Positions 25,620 to 34,304 of a stretch of 64,000 nt of DNA are shown here, piece after piece (positions within the stretch are counted from its first letter, which is position 1; the number at the start of each line of letters is the position of its first letter). A program made the position numbers and the translations under genes. The DNA lies in assembly GCF_014518425.1 (NCBI RefSeq), contig NZ_JACVCU010000001.1, positions 1,054,001 to 1,118,000 of the forward strand, given 5' to 3'. A model generated the notes under the pieces. It was given only the letters and a program-made list of their open reading frames with translations. It was not told the DNA's origin and searched no databases. This DNA comes from Terrabacter sp. MAHUQ-38 (lineage in GTDB: Bacteria > Actinomycetota > Actinomycetes > Actinomycetales > Dermatophilaceae).

Positions 25620-26900
25620 TCAGCCGGCGGGTTCGTAGCGCGGACGCAGCGTGAAGCCTGAGACTCCCGCACCGCTCGTGCGCGACGCCAGCACCTGGTG
25701 CAGCTGGATCTCGTTGCGCTCGAACGCGAGTCGGGATCCGGCGAGATAGAGGCCCCACACCCGGGCCGTGCCGATCCCGGCGAGCTCGACGCAGTCGTCC
25801 CAGTGCTTGGCGAGGTTGGCGTTCCACGCGGCGCACGTGCGGGCGTAGTGCTCGCGGAGGTTCTCGTGGTGGCGCACCTCGAAGCCCTCGTCCTCCATGA
25901 CGCGCACGATGTCGCCGCTGCCCGTCAGCTCGCCGTCGGGGAAGACGTAGCGGTTGATGAAGCCCCGCGGCGGCAGTCCCGGGTGCTTGTTGTCGGGTCG
26001 CGTGATGCAGTGGTTGAGCAGGCGGCCCTCGTCGCGCAGCCGCTCGTGCAGGAAGCGGAAGTACGCCGGGTAGTTCGCGACCCCGATGTGCTCGGTCAGG
26101 CCGATCGAGCTGATCGCGTCGAAGCCGCGCTCGGTGACGTCGCGGTAGTCGCCGTGCCGCACCTCCGCGCGGTCGGCGATGCCGTCGGCCTCGATCGCCG
26201 CCTGCGCCCAGGTCGCCTGCTCGCGCGAGAGGGTGACGCCGAGGGCGCTGACACCGTAGTGCTTCACGGCGTGCCGGACCATACCGCCCCAACCGCAGCC
26301 GACGTCGAGCAGCCGCATGCCGGGCTGCAGCCCGAGCTTGCGGGCGACGAGGTCGTACTTGTACGCCTGCGCCTCCTCGAGGGATGCCTCGTCGGTCGGG
26401 AAGCAGGCGCAGGTGTAGGTCATCGACGGCCCGAGGACCCGCTCGTAGAACGCGTTGGACACGTCGTAGTGGTGACTGATGGCGGCGGCGTCGCGGGCCC
26501 GGCCGTGCCGCAGGCCGTGGGCCAGCCGGCGCAGCTGTCCAGGGGTCTCCTCCTTGGGGAGCCTCGGCGCGTGGGGCCGGTGGTGCGCGAGGAACCGCGC
26601 GAGCTCGACGGCGTCGCGTCCCTTCGGGCGCCGTGCCGTGAGGCCGTCGCCGACGAGGCGCAGCACGTCGTACGGGTCGGCCTCGTCGATCCCCTCGATG
26701 ACGAGGTCACCGAGGAGGTACGCGCGCGCGAGGCCGAGCTCGCCGCCCGCGGCGAGGACATGGTTGAGCGCGTCGGGGTTCGTCAGCCGGAACACGAGCC
26801 CGTGCGGGCTCCCGCCGGTCGAGCCGTCCCACGCGACCACGTGGACCGGCGCGTCTTCGCCGTAGACGAGGTCGAAGGCCTCTCCCACCGTGAGCGTCAT
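25620..26900 (-). CDS. tmsB: Cyclopropane-fatty-acyl-phospholipid synthase family methyltransferase (TmsB-like)
   Basis: 426 residues. An N-terminal lipid-binding part precedes a class I SAM domain with motif I LLDVGCGWGGM, the family block SHHYDVSNAFYERVLG and CACFPTDEASLEEAQAYK, and SSIGLTEHIG (catalytic Glu/His). Such enzymes methylate the double bond of phospholipid acyl chains. The FAD-linked oxidoreductase gene directly upstream overlaps it by 4 bases. This pairing is the tmsA-tmsB (bfaA-bfaB) arrangement that makes 10-methylstearic (tuberculostearic) acid, where TmsB forms a methylene intermediate. No tmsC was seen. Confidence 0.85.
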   Translation of the reverse strand: MTLTVGEAFDLVYGEDAPVHVVAWDGSTGGSPHGLVFRLTNPDALNHVLAAGGELGLARAYLLGDLVIEGIDEADPYDVLRLVGDGLTARRPKGRDAVELARFLAHHRPHAPRLPKEETPGQLRRLAHGLRHGRARDAAAISHHYDVSNAFYERVLGPSMTYTCACFPTDEASLEEAQAYKYDLVARKLGLQPGMRLLDVGCGWGGMVRHAVKHYGVSALGVTLSREQATWAQAAIEADGIADRAEVRHGDYRDVTERGFDAISSIGLTEHIGVANYPAYFRFLHERLRDEGRLLNHCITRPDNKHPGLPPRGFINRYVFPDGELTGSGDIVRVMEDEGFEVRHHENLREHYARTCAAWNANLAKHWDDCVELAGIGTARVWGLYLAGSRLAFERNEIQLHQVLASRTSGAGVSGFTLRPRYEPAG

Positions 26901-28360
26901 CGTGCCTGCACCGCCTTCTCGTAGAGGGTCGGGAATCGGCGGTCGGGGTCGTACCGCCGCTTGACCGGGTCGTAGGTCGCGCCGCCGTAGAGGGCGGCGA
27001 AGGTTGTCTCGTCGTAGTAGGCGTCGGAGTAGAGCGACTTGTGGCCGCCGAGCCGGGTCACCTGGTCCTCGATGCTCCGGTTGACGTCGCCGTCGCGGGC
27101 GCCCGGCTCGACCGGGACCGTCGACCAGAAGCCGACGTTGACGTAGCGCTCGTCGCGTCGCATCGGGTAGAGCGGCCACGGCGGCGCGTCGCTGCCGTCG
27201 CTGCCGTCGCTGCCGTCGGCGGCGTCGGTGGGCGCGCGGGGTCCGTCGTGCCGCAGCTGGATCGGGCACAGCCACACCGGCTCGATCGGCACCTCGCGCA
27301 GGAACCAGTCGAGGAACTCGGCCGTGCGGCCCAGCGGGATCTCGACGTCCTGCACGACCCGCTCGTTGGCGGGGAGACGACGCAGCCGGTCGAGCCGGGC
27401 CATGAGTCCGTAGCGGTTCTCGAGGGCCACGATCTTCCAGTACACGTCGCTGCGCAGCAGGTGGCGCGGCCACAGCCGACGGACGAGCGGGTTCTGCGCG
27501 CCGAACGCCCGGCTGCACCAGAACCAGTCGGTGTCCCAGCGCCACAGGTAGTCGTGGGCGGTCAGCACGTCGGTGCGGCGCTGCTGGATGGAGCGGTAGA
27601 ACACCTCGTGGCCGGTGTAGTCGCTGGGTCGGGCCTGACCCTCCAGGAGGTCGGTCCACCGCCCCAGCGTGAGGTAGCCCTCGGTCGGCCCGAAGACGAC
27701 GCCGTCGACGAAGTCCACCCGGTCACCGTCCCAGACGTGCGACTGCATGACCGCGCCGATCGCGTCGGTCACCGCCGTCACCGAGTCGAACCGCACGTGC
27801 CGCAGCGCGACGTACGGCCGGGCCGGCTCGAGCTCGATGACGAGGTCGAGGACGTAGCCGAGCGAGCCGTACGAGTTGGGGAAGGTGCGGAACAGCTCGG
27901 CGTGCTCGCCGTGCGGAGTGGCCGTGACGACCCGCCCGTCGCCCGTGAGCACCCGCATTTCGACCACCGACTCGTGGGGCAGCCCGTTGCGGAACGACGC
28001 CGACTCGATGCCCAGCCCGGTCACCGCCCCACCGATCGTGATGGTGCGCAGCTGGGGCACGACGAGCGGCACGAACCCGAGCGGCAGCAGCTCGTCGACG
28101 AGCTGCTCGTAGGTCGTCAGCCCGCCGACGCGCGCCGTCGCCGGGCCGTCGTCGTGAGCGGGATACACCTCGACGACCCCGCGAAGCGCCGACAGGTCGA
28201 GGCCCGCCGACTCTGCGGCGCTGCGGACGCGGAAGAGGTTCGAGGTGCGCTTGGCCAGCCGCACCGGGCGGTCCTGCGGCAATGCGGCATACGCCCTCTG
28301 GGCCTCCTCGACGGCACGTTCGTGCTGACGGATCCGCAGGGGCGAGCCGAGCCGTTCCAT
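26897..28360 (-). CDS. tmsA: FAD-binding oxidoreductase (TmsA-like)
   Basis: 487 residues from the ATG at 28360. A PCMH-type FAD-binding domain (about 45-210) includes VPQLRTITIGGAVTGLGIESASFRNGLPHE, shown by its conserved Gly-Gly and Ser-His context, followed by an FAD-oxidase-like C-terminal part (VYWKIVALENRYG, NVGFWSTVP, GGHKSLYSDAYYDE). Relatives include DHCR24-like reductases and TmsA/BfaA, which reduce the 10-methylene acyl chain. A GTG at 28387 is in frame but its GGAGG is adjacent. A 9-base repeat encodes Gly-Ser-Asp three times near residue 385. The ATGA overlap with tmsB supports a single unit. Confidence 0.83.
   Translation of the reverse strand: MERLGSPLRIRQHERAVEEAQRAYAALPQDRPVRLAKRTSNLFRVRSAAESAGLDLSALRGVVEVYPAHDDGPATARVGGLTTYEQLVDELLPLGFVPLVVPQLRTITIGGAVTGLGIESASFRNGLPHESVVEMRVLTGDGRVVTATPHGEHAELFRTFPNSYGSLGYVLDLVIELEPARPYVALRHVRFDSVTAVTDAIGAVMQSHVWDGDRVDFVDGVVFGPTEGYLTLGRWTDLLEGQARPSDYTGHEVFYRSIQQRRTDVLTAHDYLWRWDTDWFWCSRAFGAQNPLVRRLWPRHLLRSDVYWKIVALENRYGLMARLDRLRRLPANERVVQDVEIPLGRTAEFLDWFLREVPIEPVWLCPIQLRHDGPRAPTDAADGSDGSDGSDAPPWPLYPMRRDERYVNVGFWSTVPVEPGARDGDVNRSIEDQVTRLGGHKSLYSDAYYDETTFAALYGGATYDPVKRRYDPDRRFPTLYEKAVQAR
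27191..27217. repeat. In-frame 9-base tandem repeat in tmsA-like gene
   Basis: GCTGCCGTC is repeated three times end to end (27191-27199, 27200-27208, 27209-27217). On the coding (minus) strand this gives a Gly-Ser-Asp repeat in a probable surface loop, so copy number can vary without breaking the frame. Confidence 0.8.
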
Positions 28361-28366
28361 GGGCGA

Positions 28367-28415
28367 GGTGACCTGAGAGGTTGTCACCCTCCAAGTCAAA
28401 CAGATGAAGGTGACA
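28367..28415 (-). promoter_or_regulatory. Inverted GTCACC/GGTGAC sites upstream of tmsAB
   Basis: TGTCACC (28382-28388) and GGTGACA (28409-28415) form a perfect 7-base inverted repeat with a 20-base spacer, and a third half-site GGTGAC lies at 28367-28372. A TetR- or GntR-like dimer could bind, but the protein is unknown. Confidence 0.45.
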
Positions 28416-28424
28416 CTGTGCTGA

Positions 28425-29051
28425 CTACTCGCGAGCAAGCATCGTCGCGCCGAGGCCGACCATCATCGCGCCCCCCGACGCGCCGAGGGTGTCGAGCCGG
28501 GCGGGCTTGCGCGCGAACCACTCCCGGGCCCGGGCGGCCAGCAGCGCCCACACGCTGTCGCTGCAGATCGCCATGACACCGAAGACGAGTCCGAGGAGCG
28601 CCATCTGCACGCCCACGTGCCCGGCGCGCGCGTCGACGAACTGCGGGAGGAAGGCGACGAAGAAGAGGATCGTCTTGGGGTTCGTCAGGCCGACGACGAG
28701 TCCGATGCGCAGGGCGTGGCCGCGGGCGGCGGACACCTGCTTCTCGAGCGCCTCACGCGCCTCGCGGCGGTGCCGGATGGCCTGGATGCCCAGCCAGATG
28801 ACGTAGGCCGCGCCCGCCACCTTGATCACCGTGTACGCCGTGGCGCTCGCGGCGACGACCGCACCGAGACCGACGGAGACGAGGAGCACCTGGACCGTGA
28901 CGCCGACGCCGTTGCCGACGACCGAGAGCAGCGCCTCGCGGCGGCCGACCGTCAGGGCACGGCCGATGGTGAAGAGCAGACTGGGGCCCGGGACCTGGAT
29001 GAAGAGGATCGACGCGACGAGGAACGCGACCCATTGGCTTGACGATGGCAC
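28425..29051 (-). CDS. LysE/RhtB family amino acid exporter
   Basis: 208 residues, about six hydrophobic segments. The family start VASILFIQVPGPSLLFTIGRAL contains the conserved Pro-Gly-Pro, and LTNPKTILFFVAFLPQFVD is the second hallmark. These inner-membrane proteins export amino acids or related small molecules with the proton gradient. It is monocistronic as far as can be seen; its stop lies upstream of the tmsA start on the same strand, with the operator region between. The exported substrate cannot be predicted. Confidence 0.92.
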   Translation of the reverse strand: MPSSSQWVAFLVASILFIQVPGPSLLFTIGRALTVGRREALLSVVGNGVGVTVQVLLVSVGLGAVVAASATAYTVIKVAGAAYVIWLGIQAIRHRREAREALEKQVSAARGHALRIGLVVGLTNPKTILFFVAFLPQFVDARAGHVGVQMALLGLVFGVMAICSDSVWALLAARAREWFARKPARLDTLGASGGAMMVGLGATMLARE

Positions 29052-29123
29052 CCGACCAGTGTGCTCCCGGGCGCCGCTAATGGGCAGGCGGTTTTCGATG
29101 GCCGGACACTACGGTCGGGGTCC

Positions 29124-29654
29124 ATGACGACCCAGCGCACCGACCCGCCGCTCGCCGCAGACGAGGCGACCACCCTCGTGGCCTTCCTCGACTACCACCG
29201 CGACACCCTCCGCCTGAAGACCGAGGGACTGTCGGCCCAGCAGCTGGCGCAGCCGCTCCCGCCGTCGAGCCTGACCCTCGGCGCGCTGCTCAAGCACGTG
29301 GCGCTCAACGAGGCGAGCTGGTTCGGGCGCGTGCTGCACGGGCGGCCGATGGGGGAGCCGTGGGACTCGGCCGACTGGGACGCCGACGCGGACTGGGAGA
29401 TGACGAGCGCCAGGGACGACACCCCCGAGCAGCTGCGTCGCCTCATGGACGACGCTGTCGAGCAGGCCCGCCGCAACATCGACGAGGCGCTCGCGGCGGG
29501 CGGCCTGGACCAGCTCTCGGTGACCCCGAGCCGCAGGGAGGGCACCCCGTTCACGCTCCGCTGGATCCTGCTGCACATGATCGAGGAGTACGCCCGGCAC
29601 AACGGGCACGCCGACTTCCTCCGCGAGGCGGTCGACGGCGTCACGGGGGAGTGA
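29124..29654 (+). CDS. DinB/DUF664 family protein
   Basis: 176 residues, a four-helix DinB-like fold. Likely metal ligands are His in LLKHVALNEASWF and the two His in [17 protein letters not shown], the classic DUF664 pattern. Actinobacterial relatives include thiol-dependent (mycothiol) transferases, but no activity is assigned. TACGGT lies 8 bases before the ATG, so the transcript is probably leaderless. Its last 14 bases overlap the converging sigma factor gene. A second DUF664 protein lies at 62857-63405. Confidence 0.88.
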   Translation: MTTQRTDPPLAADEATTLVAFLDYHRDTLRLKTEGLSAQQLAQPLPPSSLTLGALLKHVALNEASWFGRVLHGRPMGEPWDSADWDADADWEMTSARDDTPEQLRRLMDDAVEQARRNIDEALAAGGLDQLSVTPSRREGTPFTLRWILLHMIEEYARHNGHADFLREAVDGVTGE

Positions 29655-30924
29655 GGCCCGCCCGCCTGAGGCAGAAGCGGCGCAGCGGCTCCACCGTCAC
29701 CACCTCCGCGAGGTCGCGGTAGCGCCCGGCAGCGTGCTCCCGCCGCCCTGTGCGCCACTCCAGGTCGGCGAGGGCGAGGCCGGCGTCACGGCTCGCGTAT
29801 GCCGGGCCGCCCGTCTCGATCGACGTGAGCTCCCGCTCGATGTCGTCGAGTGCGCCCCGCGTCGCCGCGTCGGGATCGTCGGCGAGCCGGGCCTGGGCGG
29901 TGGCGACCAGACGGGCCACGCGGACGGAAGGAGAGGGCCACCGGTCCTCGAGCGCACGGTAGAGCTGGACGATGCGCGACCAGTCGGTGCGCTCGAACGA
30001 CGGTGCGCTGGAGTGCAGCCCGGCGATCGCGGCCTCGATGGCGAACCGGCCGTCGCCCGAGGCCGCTGTGGTCGCGTCATCGAGCCCGGCGGCCAGCAGC
30101 CTGGTGTCCCAACGGCTCCGGTCGACCTCGTCGAGGGCGAGGCCGGTGCCGTCGGCGTCGACGCGCCCGGGTCGGCGGGCGAGACCGAGGCGGATGACGG
30201 CTCGCAGGCCACGGACCTCGGTGTCGTCGGGGTAGGCCGCGACCAGGGCGTCGGCGATGGAGAGTGCCTGGCGCCCGGTGTCGGCGAGGGCGTCGCCGGG
30301 GTCGAGGACGGTGCGGTGTGCGACCGTGAACATCCCTGAGACGCAGGCGATCACGACGGGCAGACGGCGAGCCCGCTCTGTGGCGTCCGGCACGTGGAAG
30401 GCTCCACGCGCCTCCGAGAGCGCCCGCTTGGCGCGGGTCAGGCGGGCCGCCGCTGCCGCGTCCTGCACCCCCAGATGACCGGCGATCTCGGGGACGGTCA
30501 GGCCACAGACGACGCGCAGGGCCAGGACCATGCGTGAGGCCGGGGAGATGGCCTCGTCACAGGCCACGAAGAGCAGGGCGAGGCGGTCATCGAGTCCTTC
30601 GCGGGACAGGTCGTCGGCATCCATGGCGGTGCGATCGGTGACGGGGAGGGACGAGCGGTCCGTGTCGGAGCGGGCGAGCTCGGGGGCGAGGCGGCGCTCG
30701 ACGCTACGGCGCCGGGCGTCGTCGAGCCAAGCCCGCTTGGCCACGGACGTGCACCACGCGGCGTACGACTCGATGGCCCGCCCGCCGTCGCGTTCGTGCG
30801 CGGCGGCCCTCGCGACGGCCTCGGCGGCATACTCCTCGGCATCGTCGAGGCTCCCGGTGAAGGAGGCGAGGGCGCGCACGATGCGCGGCCACGCCTCCTC
30901 GAACTCACCCGTCCCCGGGACCAC
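29641..30924 (-). CDS. ECF42-like RNA polymerase sigma factor, second copy
   Basis: 427 residues. Sigma region 2 is divergent (EEAWPRIVRALASFTGSLDDAEEYAAEAV, AYAAWCTSVAKRAWLDDARR-like), region 4 is clear (LALRVVCGLTVPEIAGHLGV, RLTRAKRALSEARGAF), and the long helical C-terminal extension of group ECF42 follows. The GTG start follows the DGPF gene's TGA with no gap. It is more distant from the ECF42 consensus than the copy at 20455, so the two probably read different promoters. The 3' end overlaps the DUF664 gene by 14 bases. Confidence 0.87.
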   Translation of the reverse strand: MVPGTGEFEEAWPRIVRALASFTGSLDDAEEYAAEAVARAAAHERDGGRAIESYAAWCTSVAKRAWLDDARRRSVERRLAPELARSDTDRSSLPVTDRTAMDADDLSREGLDDRLALLFVACDEAISPASRMVLALRVVCGLTVPEIAGHLGVQDAAAAARLTRAKRALSEARGAFHVPDATERARRLPVVIACVSGMFTVAHRTVLDPGDALADTGRQALSIADALVAAYPDDTEVRGLRAVIRLGLARRPGRVDADGTGLALDEVDRSRWDTRLLAAGLDDATTAASGDGRFAIEAAIAGLHSSAPSFERTDWSRIVQLYRALEDRWPSPSVRVARLVATAQARLADDPDAATRGALDDIERELTSIETGGPAYASRDAGLALADLEWRTGRREHAAGRYRDLAEVVTVEPLRRFCLRRAGLTPP

Positions 30925-31356
30925 TCACGCGCCCGTCGGGAAGACCTTGCGCCACTCGATGTGACCACCCGTCGGCACGAGAGCGGCGACGCGGCGCGCG
31001 GTGTCCTCGTCGTCGGTCTCCACCAGGTAGAAGCCGGTGATGACCTCCGACGTGTCGGTGAACGGCCCGTCGGTGTAGACGGCGTCCTCGACCTTGCGGT
31101 CGCCGGAGCCGGGGCTCACCGTGCCGCCGTGGCGGGAGTTCTGCAGGGCGTTGCCGCCGACGATCCGGGCGCCGAGGTCGGCCACGGCCTCCTGGAACGC
31201 CTTGTGCTCGGGGAAGGAGGTGTCGGGGTCGCTCGAGCCCGACACCTCACCCGGGTCCTTGCCTGCGGGCCCGCCGTCGGCGGGCGGCTGCCCGTTCAGG
31301 TAGGCGTCGGAGTCCCAGTCGCCCTCGTGGATCAGGTAGACGTACGTGTCGGCCAT
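30925..31356 (-). CDS. YciI/DGPF-domain protein, second ECF42 partner
   Basis: 143 residues with an AAGGAGCC ribosome site. The DGPF motif appears as YTDGPFTDTSEVITGFYLVE, shown by its Asp-Gly-Pro-Phe. An insertion of about 25 residues rich in Gly, Asp and Pro (about 24-48) sits near the N-terminus and is absent from the copy at 20066. It is directly followed by its sigma factor gene with zero spacing, the same order as the first pair. Confidence 0.87.
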   Translation of the reverse strand: MADTYVYLIHEGDWDSDAYLNGQPPADGGPAGKDPGEVSGSSDPDTSFPEHKAFQEAVADLGARIVGGNALQNSRHGGTVSPGSGDRKVEDAVYTDGPFTDTSEVITGFYLVETDDEDTARRVAALVPTGGHIEWRKVFPTGA

Positions 31357-31494
31357 GGCCGGCTCCTTGTCGTTCAGGTGCGCGGTGCGCGCGTGGCGAC
31401 CGTCGCCACATCATCGTGACGAACTCGGTCCCGAGGAATCGACACGGTCGAAGAACTTTCTGGGCCCGTCGCACGGGTTGCTGGCAGCGGCATG

Positions 31495-32499
31495 TCAGTT
31501 CCTCGTGCCCATCCGCTGCAGGCGGGCCTCGAGGGAGGCCCGGCGGTGGGCGTTGCCCTCGAGGTCGAGGTAACGCGTGCCGAAGGATGCCAGGAGCGCG
31601 TCGTCGAGCCGGCGCACGGCACCGGGCGGGTAGGTGTAGCCCATCCGTTCGCTGAGCTCGGCGCTGTCGACGGGGCTGATCACCTCGGCGAGTGCCTCGA
31701 CCGTGGTGATGCCGAGCTCGAGGAGCAGGCCCGAGACCCAGGTGTAGTGGTCGGTGCGGGACCAGCCGGCGTCCTCGTAGGTGGAGGCGAGGAACTTGGC
31801 GAGGTCCTGCGCGCCGATGCGCGAGTCGGGCTCGCTTGGCTGCTCCCCCTCCTCGGGAGGGGCGGCGGCGGGCACCGCCATCTGGAGCCGGTCGCGGATG
31901 GCGGAGAACTCGCGGTCGGCGAGCTCGATGAGACCGGCCGCGAGGGTGAACCGGCGGTCGAGGTCGCTGGCGTGCTCCTCGGGAACGCTGCCCTTGTAAC
32001 GGATGTCGTGCTCGAACTCGGCCCACGCGTGCTGGAGCACGGTGCGGATCTGGACGGAGACGCTGCGCCGCCGCAGTGACTCGTAGGCCGCGGGGACCGT
32101 GCGACTGGCGTCGACGGCGACGAGCAGGTGGCGGCTCGCGTAGCCGAAACGGCCGGCCCGCGCCGTCTCCATGCCCATGTCGCGGTCGTCGAGGACCGCG
32201 AGCTCCTCGCTCAGCAGGTCGGCGACGGCAGCGACGTCGTCGTGGACGTAGGTGATGACGCGGACGCCGATGAGGTCGGTGATGTCGGTGAGGGGGTGTG
32301 GGTAGATCAGCTCGCCGTCGCGTCGGCGCTGGGCCTTGGCCGCGAACGAGCCGACCGACTTCGTGCGGCCCGTGACGCTGAGGTAGGTGATGCCGGCCTC
32401 GTCGAGGAGCGCCGTCACCATCTCGACGAAGAGGGCGGTCGCGTTCTCGAGCTCGGGGCGGAGCTCGGCGTACGCCTCGGCGGGGGTGTGCGCGGACAT
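31495..32499 (-). CDS. RelA/SpoT-domain (p)ppGpp synthetase-like protein
   Basis: 334 residues. The synthetase core is intact: SVTGRTKSVGSFAAK (substrate-binding Arg/Lys), LTDITDLIGVRVITYV (metal-binding Asp), RFGYASRHLLV (the Gly-Tyr motif, with Arg-His in place of Ser-Ile-His) and VQIRTVLQHAWAEFEHDIRYK (catalytic Glu, His). There is no HD hydrolase or TGS/ACT part, so it is a small alarmone synthetase-type enzyme with a C-terminal helical extension of unknown role. CAGGAT lies 6 bases before the ATG. The upstream frameshifted XRE gene is open in the same frame. Confidence 0.88.
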   Translation of the reverse strand: MSAHTPAEAYAELRPELENATALFVEMVTALLDEAGITYLSVTGRTKSVGSFAAKAQRRRDGELIYPHPLTDITDLIGVRVITYVHDDVAAVADLLSEELAVLDDRDMGMETARAGRFGYASRHLLVAVDASRTVPAAYESLRRRSVSVQIRTVLQHAWAEFEHDIRYKGSVPEEHASDLDRRFTLAAGLIELADREFSAIRDRLQMAVPAAAPPEEGEQPSEPDSRIGAQDLAKFLASTYEDAGWSRTDHYTWVSGLLLELGITTVEALAEVISPVDSAELSERMGYTYPPGAVRRLDDALLASFGTRYLDLEGNAHRRASLEARLQRMGTRN

Positions 32500-32850
32500 G
32501 CCGTCATCCTGCCGTGCGCGCAGCTCGGGCGGCGACCGGTAGTCCTGCTGCCACCACGTGTCGCCGCCCTCCGAGCGACCCCAGCCGTGTCGCGCGCCCC
32601 ACCAGGTCGGCTGGTTCCCGACGCGGAGCACCCCGTGGGCGGGGAAGGCGCGCCGGGCCGACGCTGAAACCGAGCGCGCGATAGAGGCCGATGGCCGACT
32701 CGAGCGTGATGCCCAGGCGCCCCGCCTCGAGGCGGGAGATGCGGCTGGGGGCACGCCGAGGCGTTCGGCGAGTGCTCGCTGGCTCAGCAGGTGCGTCCGC
32801 CGGATGTGGCGCAGCGCGTCGCCGAACACGTCGGCGTCGGCGTCGGTCAT
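32500..32850 (-). pseudogene. Frameshifted XRE-family helix-turn-helix gene
   Basis: The ATG at 32850 opens a frame with DALRHIRRTHLLSQRALAERLGV, the first half of an XRE HTH. The second half (SRISRLEAGRLGITLESAIGLYRALGFSV) lies in another frame, after a five-G run (32747-32751) that seems one base short. The frame returns near the GGG at 32655-32657, which seems one base long, giving AFPAHGVLRVGNQPTWWG and a Trp-rich tail. Correcting both runs yields one continuous protein that continues without a stop into the RelA-like gene. Both indels lie in C/G runs, so sequencing error is possible. Confidence 0.75.
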
Positions 32851-32987
32851 GGGTCCACGGTGGCTGACGTGGCGGCGCCGTCGCGACACGGACGCAGTGC
32901 CTGTGGACGTCCGCGTCACGATGGCGGTGGGTGTGGACGACGGCGCGTCGAGCCAGCGTGGCCCGCGCGCGCCGACGTGGCCCGTGT

Positions 32988-34304
32988 CTACCGCACGACA
33001 CCCGAGCGGCGTGCACACCGCGCCTGGGCGCGGGACCGGTAGAGCAGCGAGAGGGCCACCAGCCCGAGCGCCCACAGCGCGTGCAGGCCGTTGACCGCGA
33101 GCAGCACGACGACCGAGGCGAACGCGATGACCGCCGTCCACCACCCACGGCTGCCGCGGGGGAGCAGGCGCAGGGCAGAGGCCGTGCCGAGCACGTAGAC
33201 GAGCGTGAAGCAGCCCGTCGCGAGCAGCATGAGCGGCGTAAGCCCGAGGTCCAGCACGACGGTGAGGAGGAGCGCCAGGGTCGAGGAGGTCGTGATGACC
33301 GCGATGCTGCGGCGCGGCACCTGGCCCGGCTCCCCACCCTTCGCCAGCCCGCGCGGCAGGGCGCCGTCGCGGGCCAGCGCCGCCCCGAGGCGGGAGCCGC
33401 CGGCGTAGTACGCGTTCATGGCGCCGAGTGTGAGGAGCACCGCCACGACTGCCGTCACGACCCGGGCCTGGTCGCCGAGCGCGACCGCCATGAGGTCGGA
33501 CAGCGGAGCCTGGCTGCTGCCGGCTCCCGCCCCGAGCACGAGGACGCTCGTCGCGGCCAGGCCCAAGTAGAGCGCACCGACGACGGTCACGGCGATCGCC
33601 GTCGCACGCGGTACGTCGTGACGTGGGTTGCGGTAGTCACCAGCGAGCGAGGCCACCGCCTCCCAGCCGGCGAACCCCCACACGAGGACCGCGGCGGCCG
33701 TGCCGACCGCCGCCCAGCCGTTCGGGGCGAAGGGCGTCAGCGACTCCGCGCTCCCGTGCGGCAGCGCCACGGCCATCGTCGCCGTCATGAGGAGTGCGAG
33801 GACCGTGGCGAGGCCGAGCTGCACGCGCCCGGAGAACCGGAGGCCCGCGAGGTTCATCAGGCCCGTGCCGACGATGAGCGAGGCCCCGACGACGACGCTC
33901 GTCGTCCGGCCGCCGCCGACGACGTCCGCGACGTAGCCGCCGGCCATCATCGACGCCGGCGGGGCGCCGACCGGGATCGCGAAGTAGAAGCACCACCCGA
34001 CGGCACCCGCAGCGCGCTCGCCGAAGGCGCGGCTGACATACGTCGCGACGCCGCCGCCGTCGGGGTGCCGCGCGCCGAGCGCCGCGAACGTGCTCGCGAG
34101 CGGGATCGAGAGCAGCACGAGCGCCGCCCACGCCACGAGCGACGCGGGGCCCGCCACCTGCGCCGCGAGTGCCGGCAGCGTGATCACGCCCGTCCCGAGG
34201 ACCGCGCCCACCGACAGGGCCGAACCCTGCGCGATGGTCAGTGAGCCGCTCCTCGGACGCGTGGGGCCGCTGGTCGTCGTCGTGCTCGTGATCGGGGTCG
34301 CCAT
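32988..34304 (-). CDS. APC superfamily amino acid permease
   Basis: 438 residues, about 12 hydrophobic segments. The APC start GSALSVGAVLGTGVITLPAL has the conserved unwound Gly-rich helix, and PDGGGVATYVSRAFGERAAGAVGW and VLVWGFAGWEAVASLAGDYRNPRHDVPRA are typical (the latter shown by its Phe-Ala-Gly-Trp-Glu). Members import or exchange amino acids or amines with protons. It is divergent from a MocR regulator across a palindrome-rich region, so control by that regulator is likely. CACGCT lies 6 bases before the ATG. Confidence 0.9.
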   Translation of the reverse strand: MATPITSTTTTSGPTRPRSGSLTIAQGSALSVGAVLGTGVITLPALAAQVAGPASLVAWAALVLLSIPLASTFAALGARHPDGGGVATYVSRAFGERAAGAVGWCFYFAIPVGAPPASMMAGGYVADVVGGGRTTSVVVGASLIVGTGLMNLAGLRFSGRVQLGLATVLALLMTATMAVALPHGSAESLTPFAPNGWAAVGTAAAVLVWGFAGWEAVASLAGDYRNPRHDVPRATAIAVTVVGALYLGLAATSVLVLGAGAGSSQAPLSDLMAVALGDQARVVTAVVAVLLTLGAMNAYYAGGSRLGAALARDGALPRGLAKGGEPGQVPRRSIAVITTSSTLALLLTVVLDLGLTPLMLLATGCFTLVYVLGTASALRLLPRGSRGWWTAVIAFASVVVLLAVNGLHALWALGLVALSLLYRSRAQARCARRSGVVR

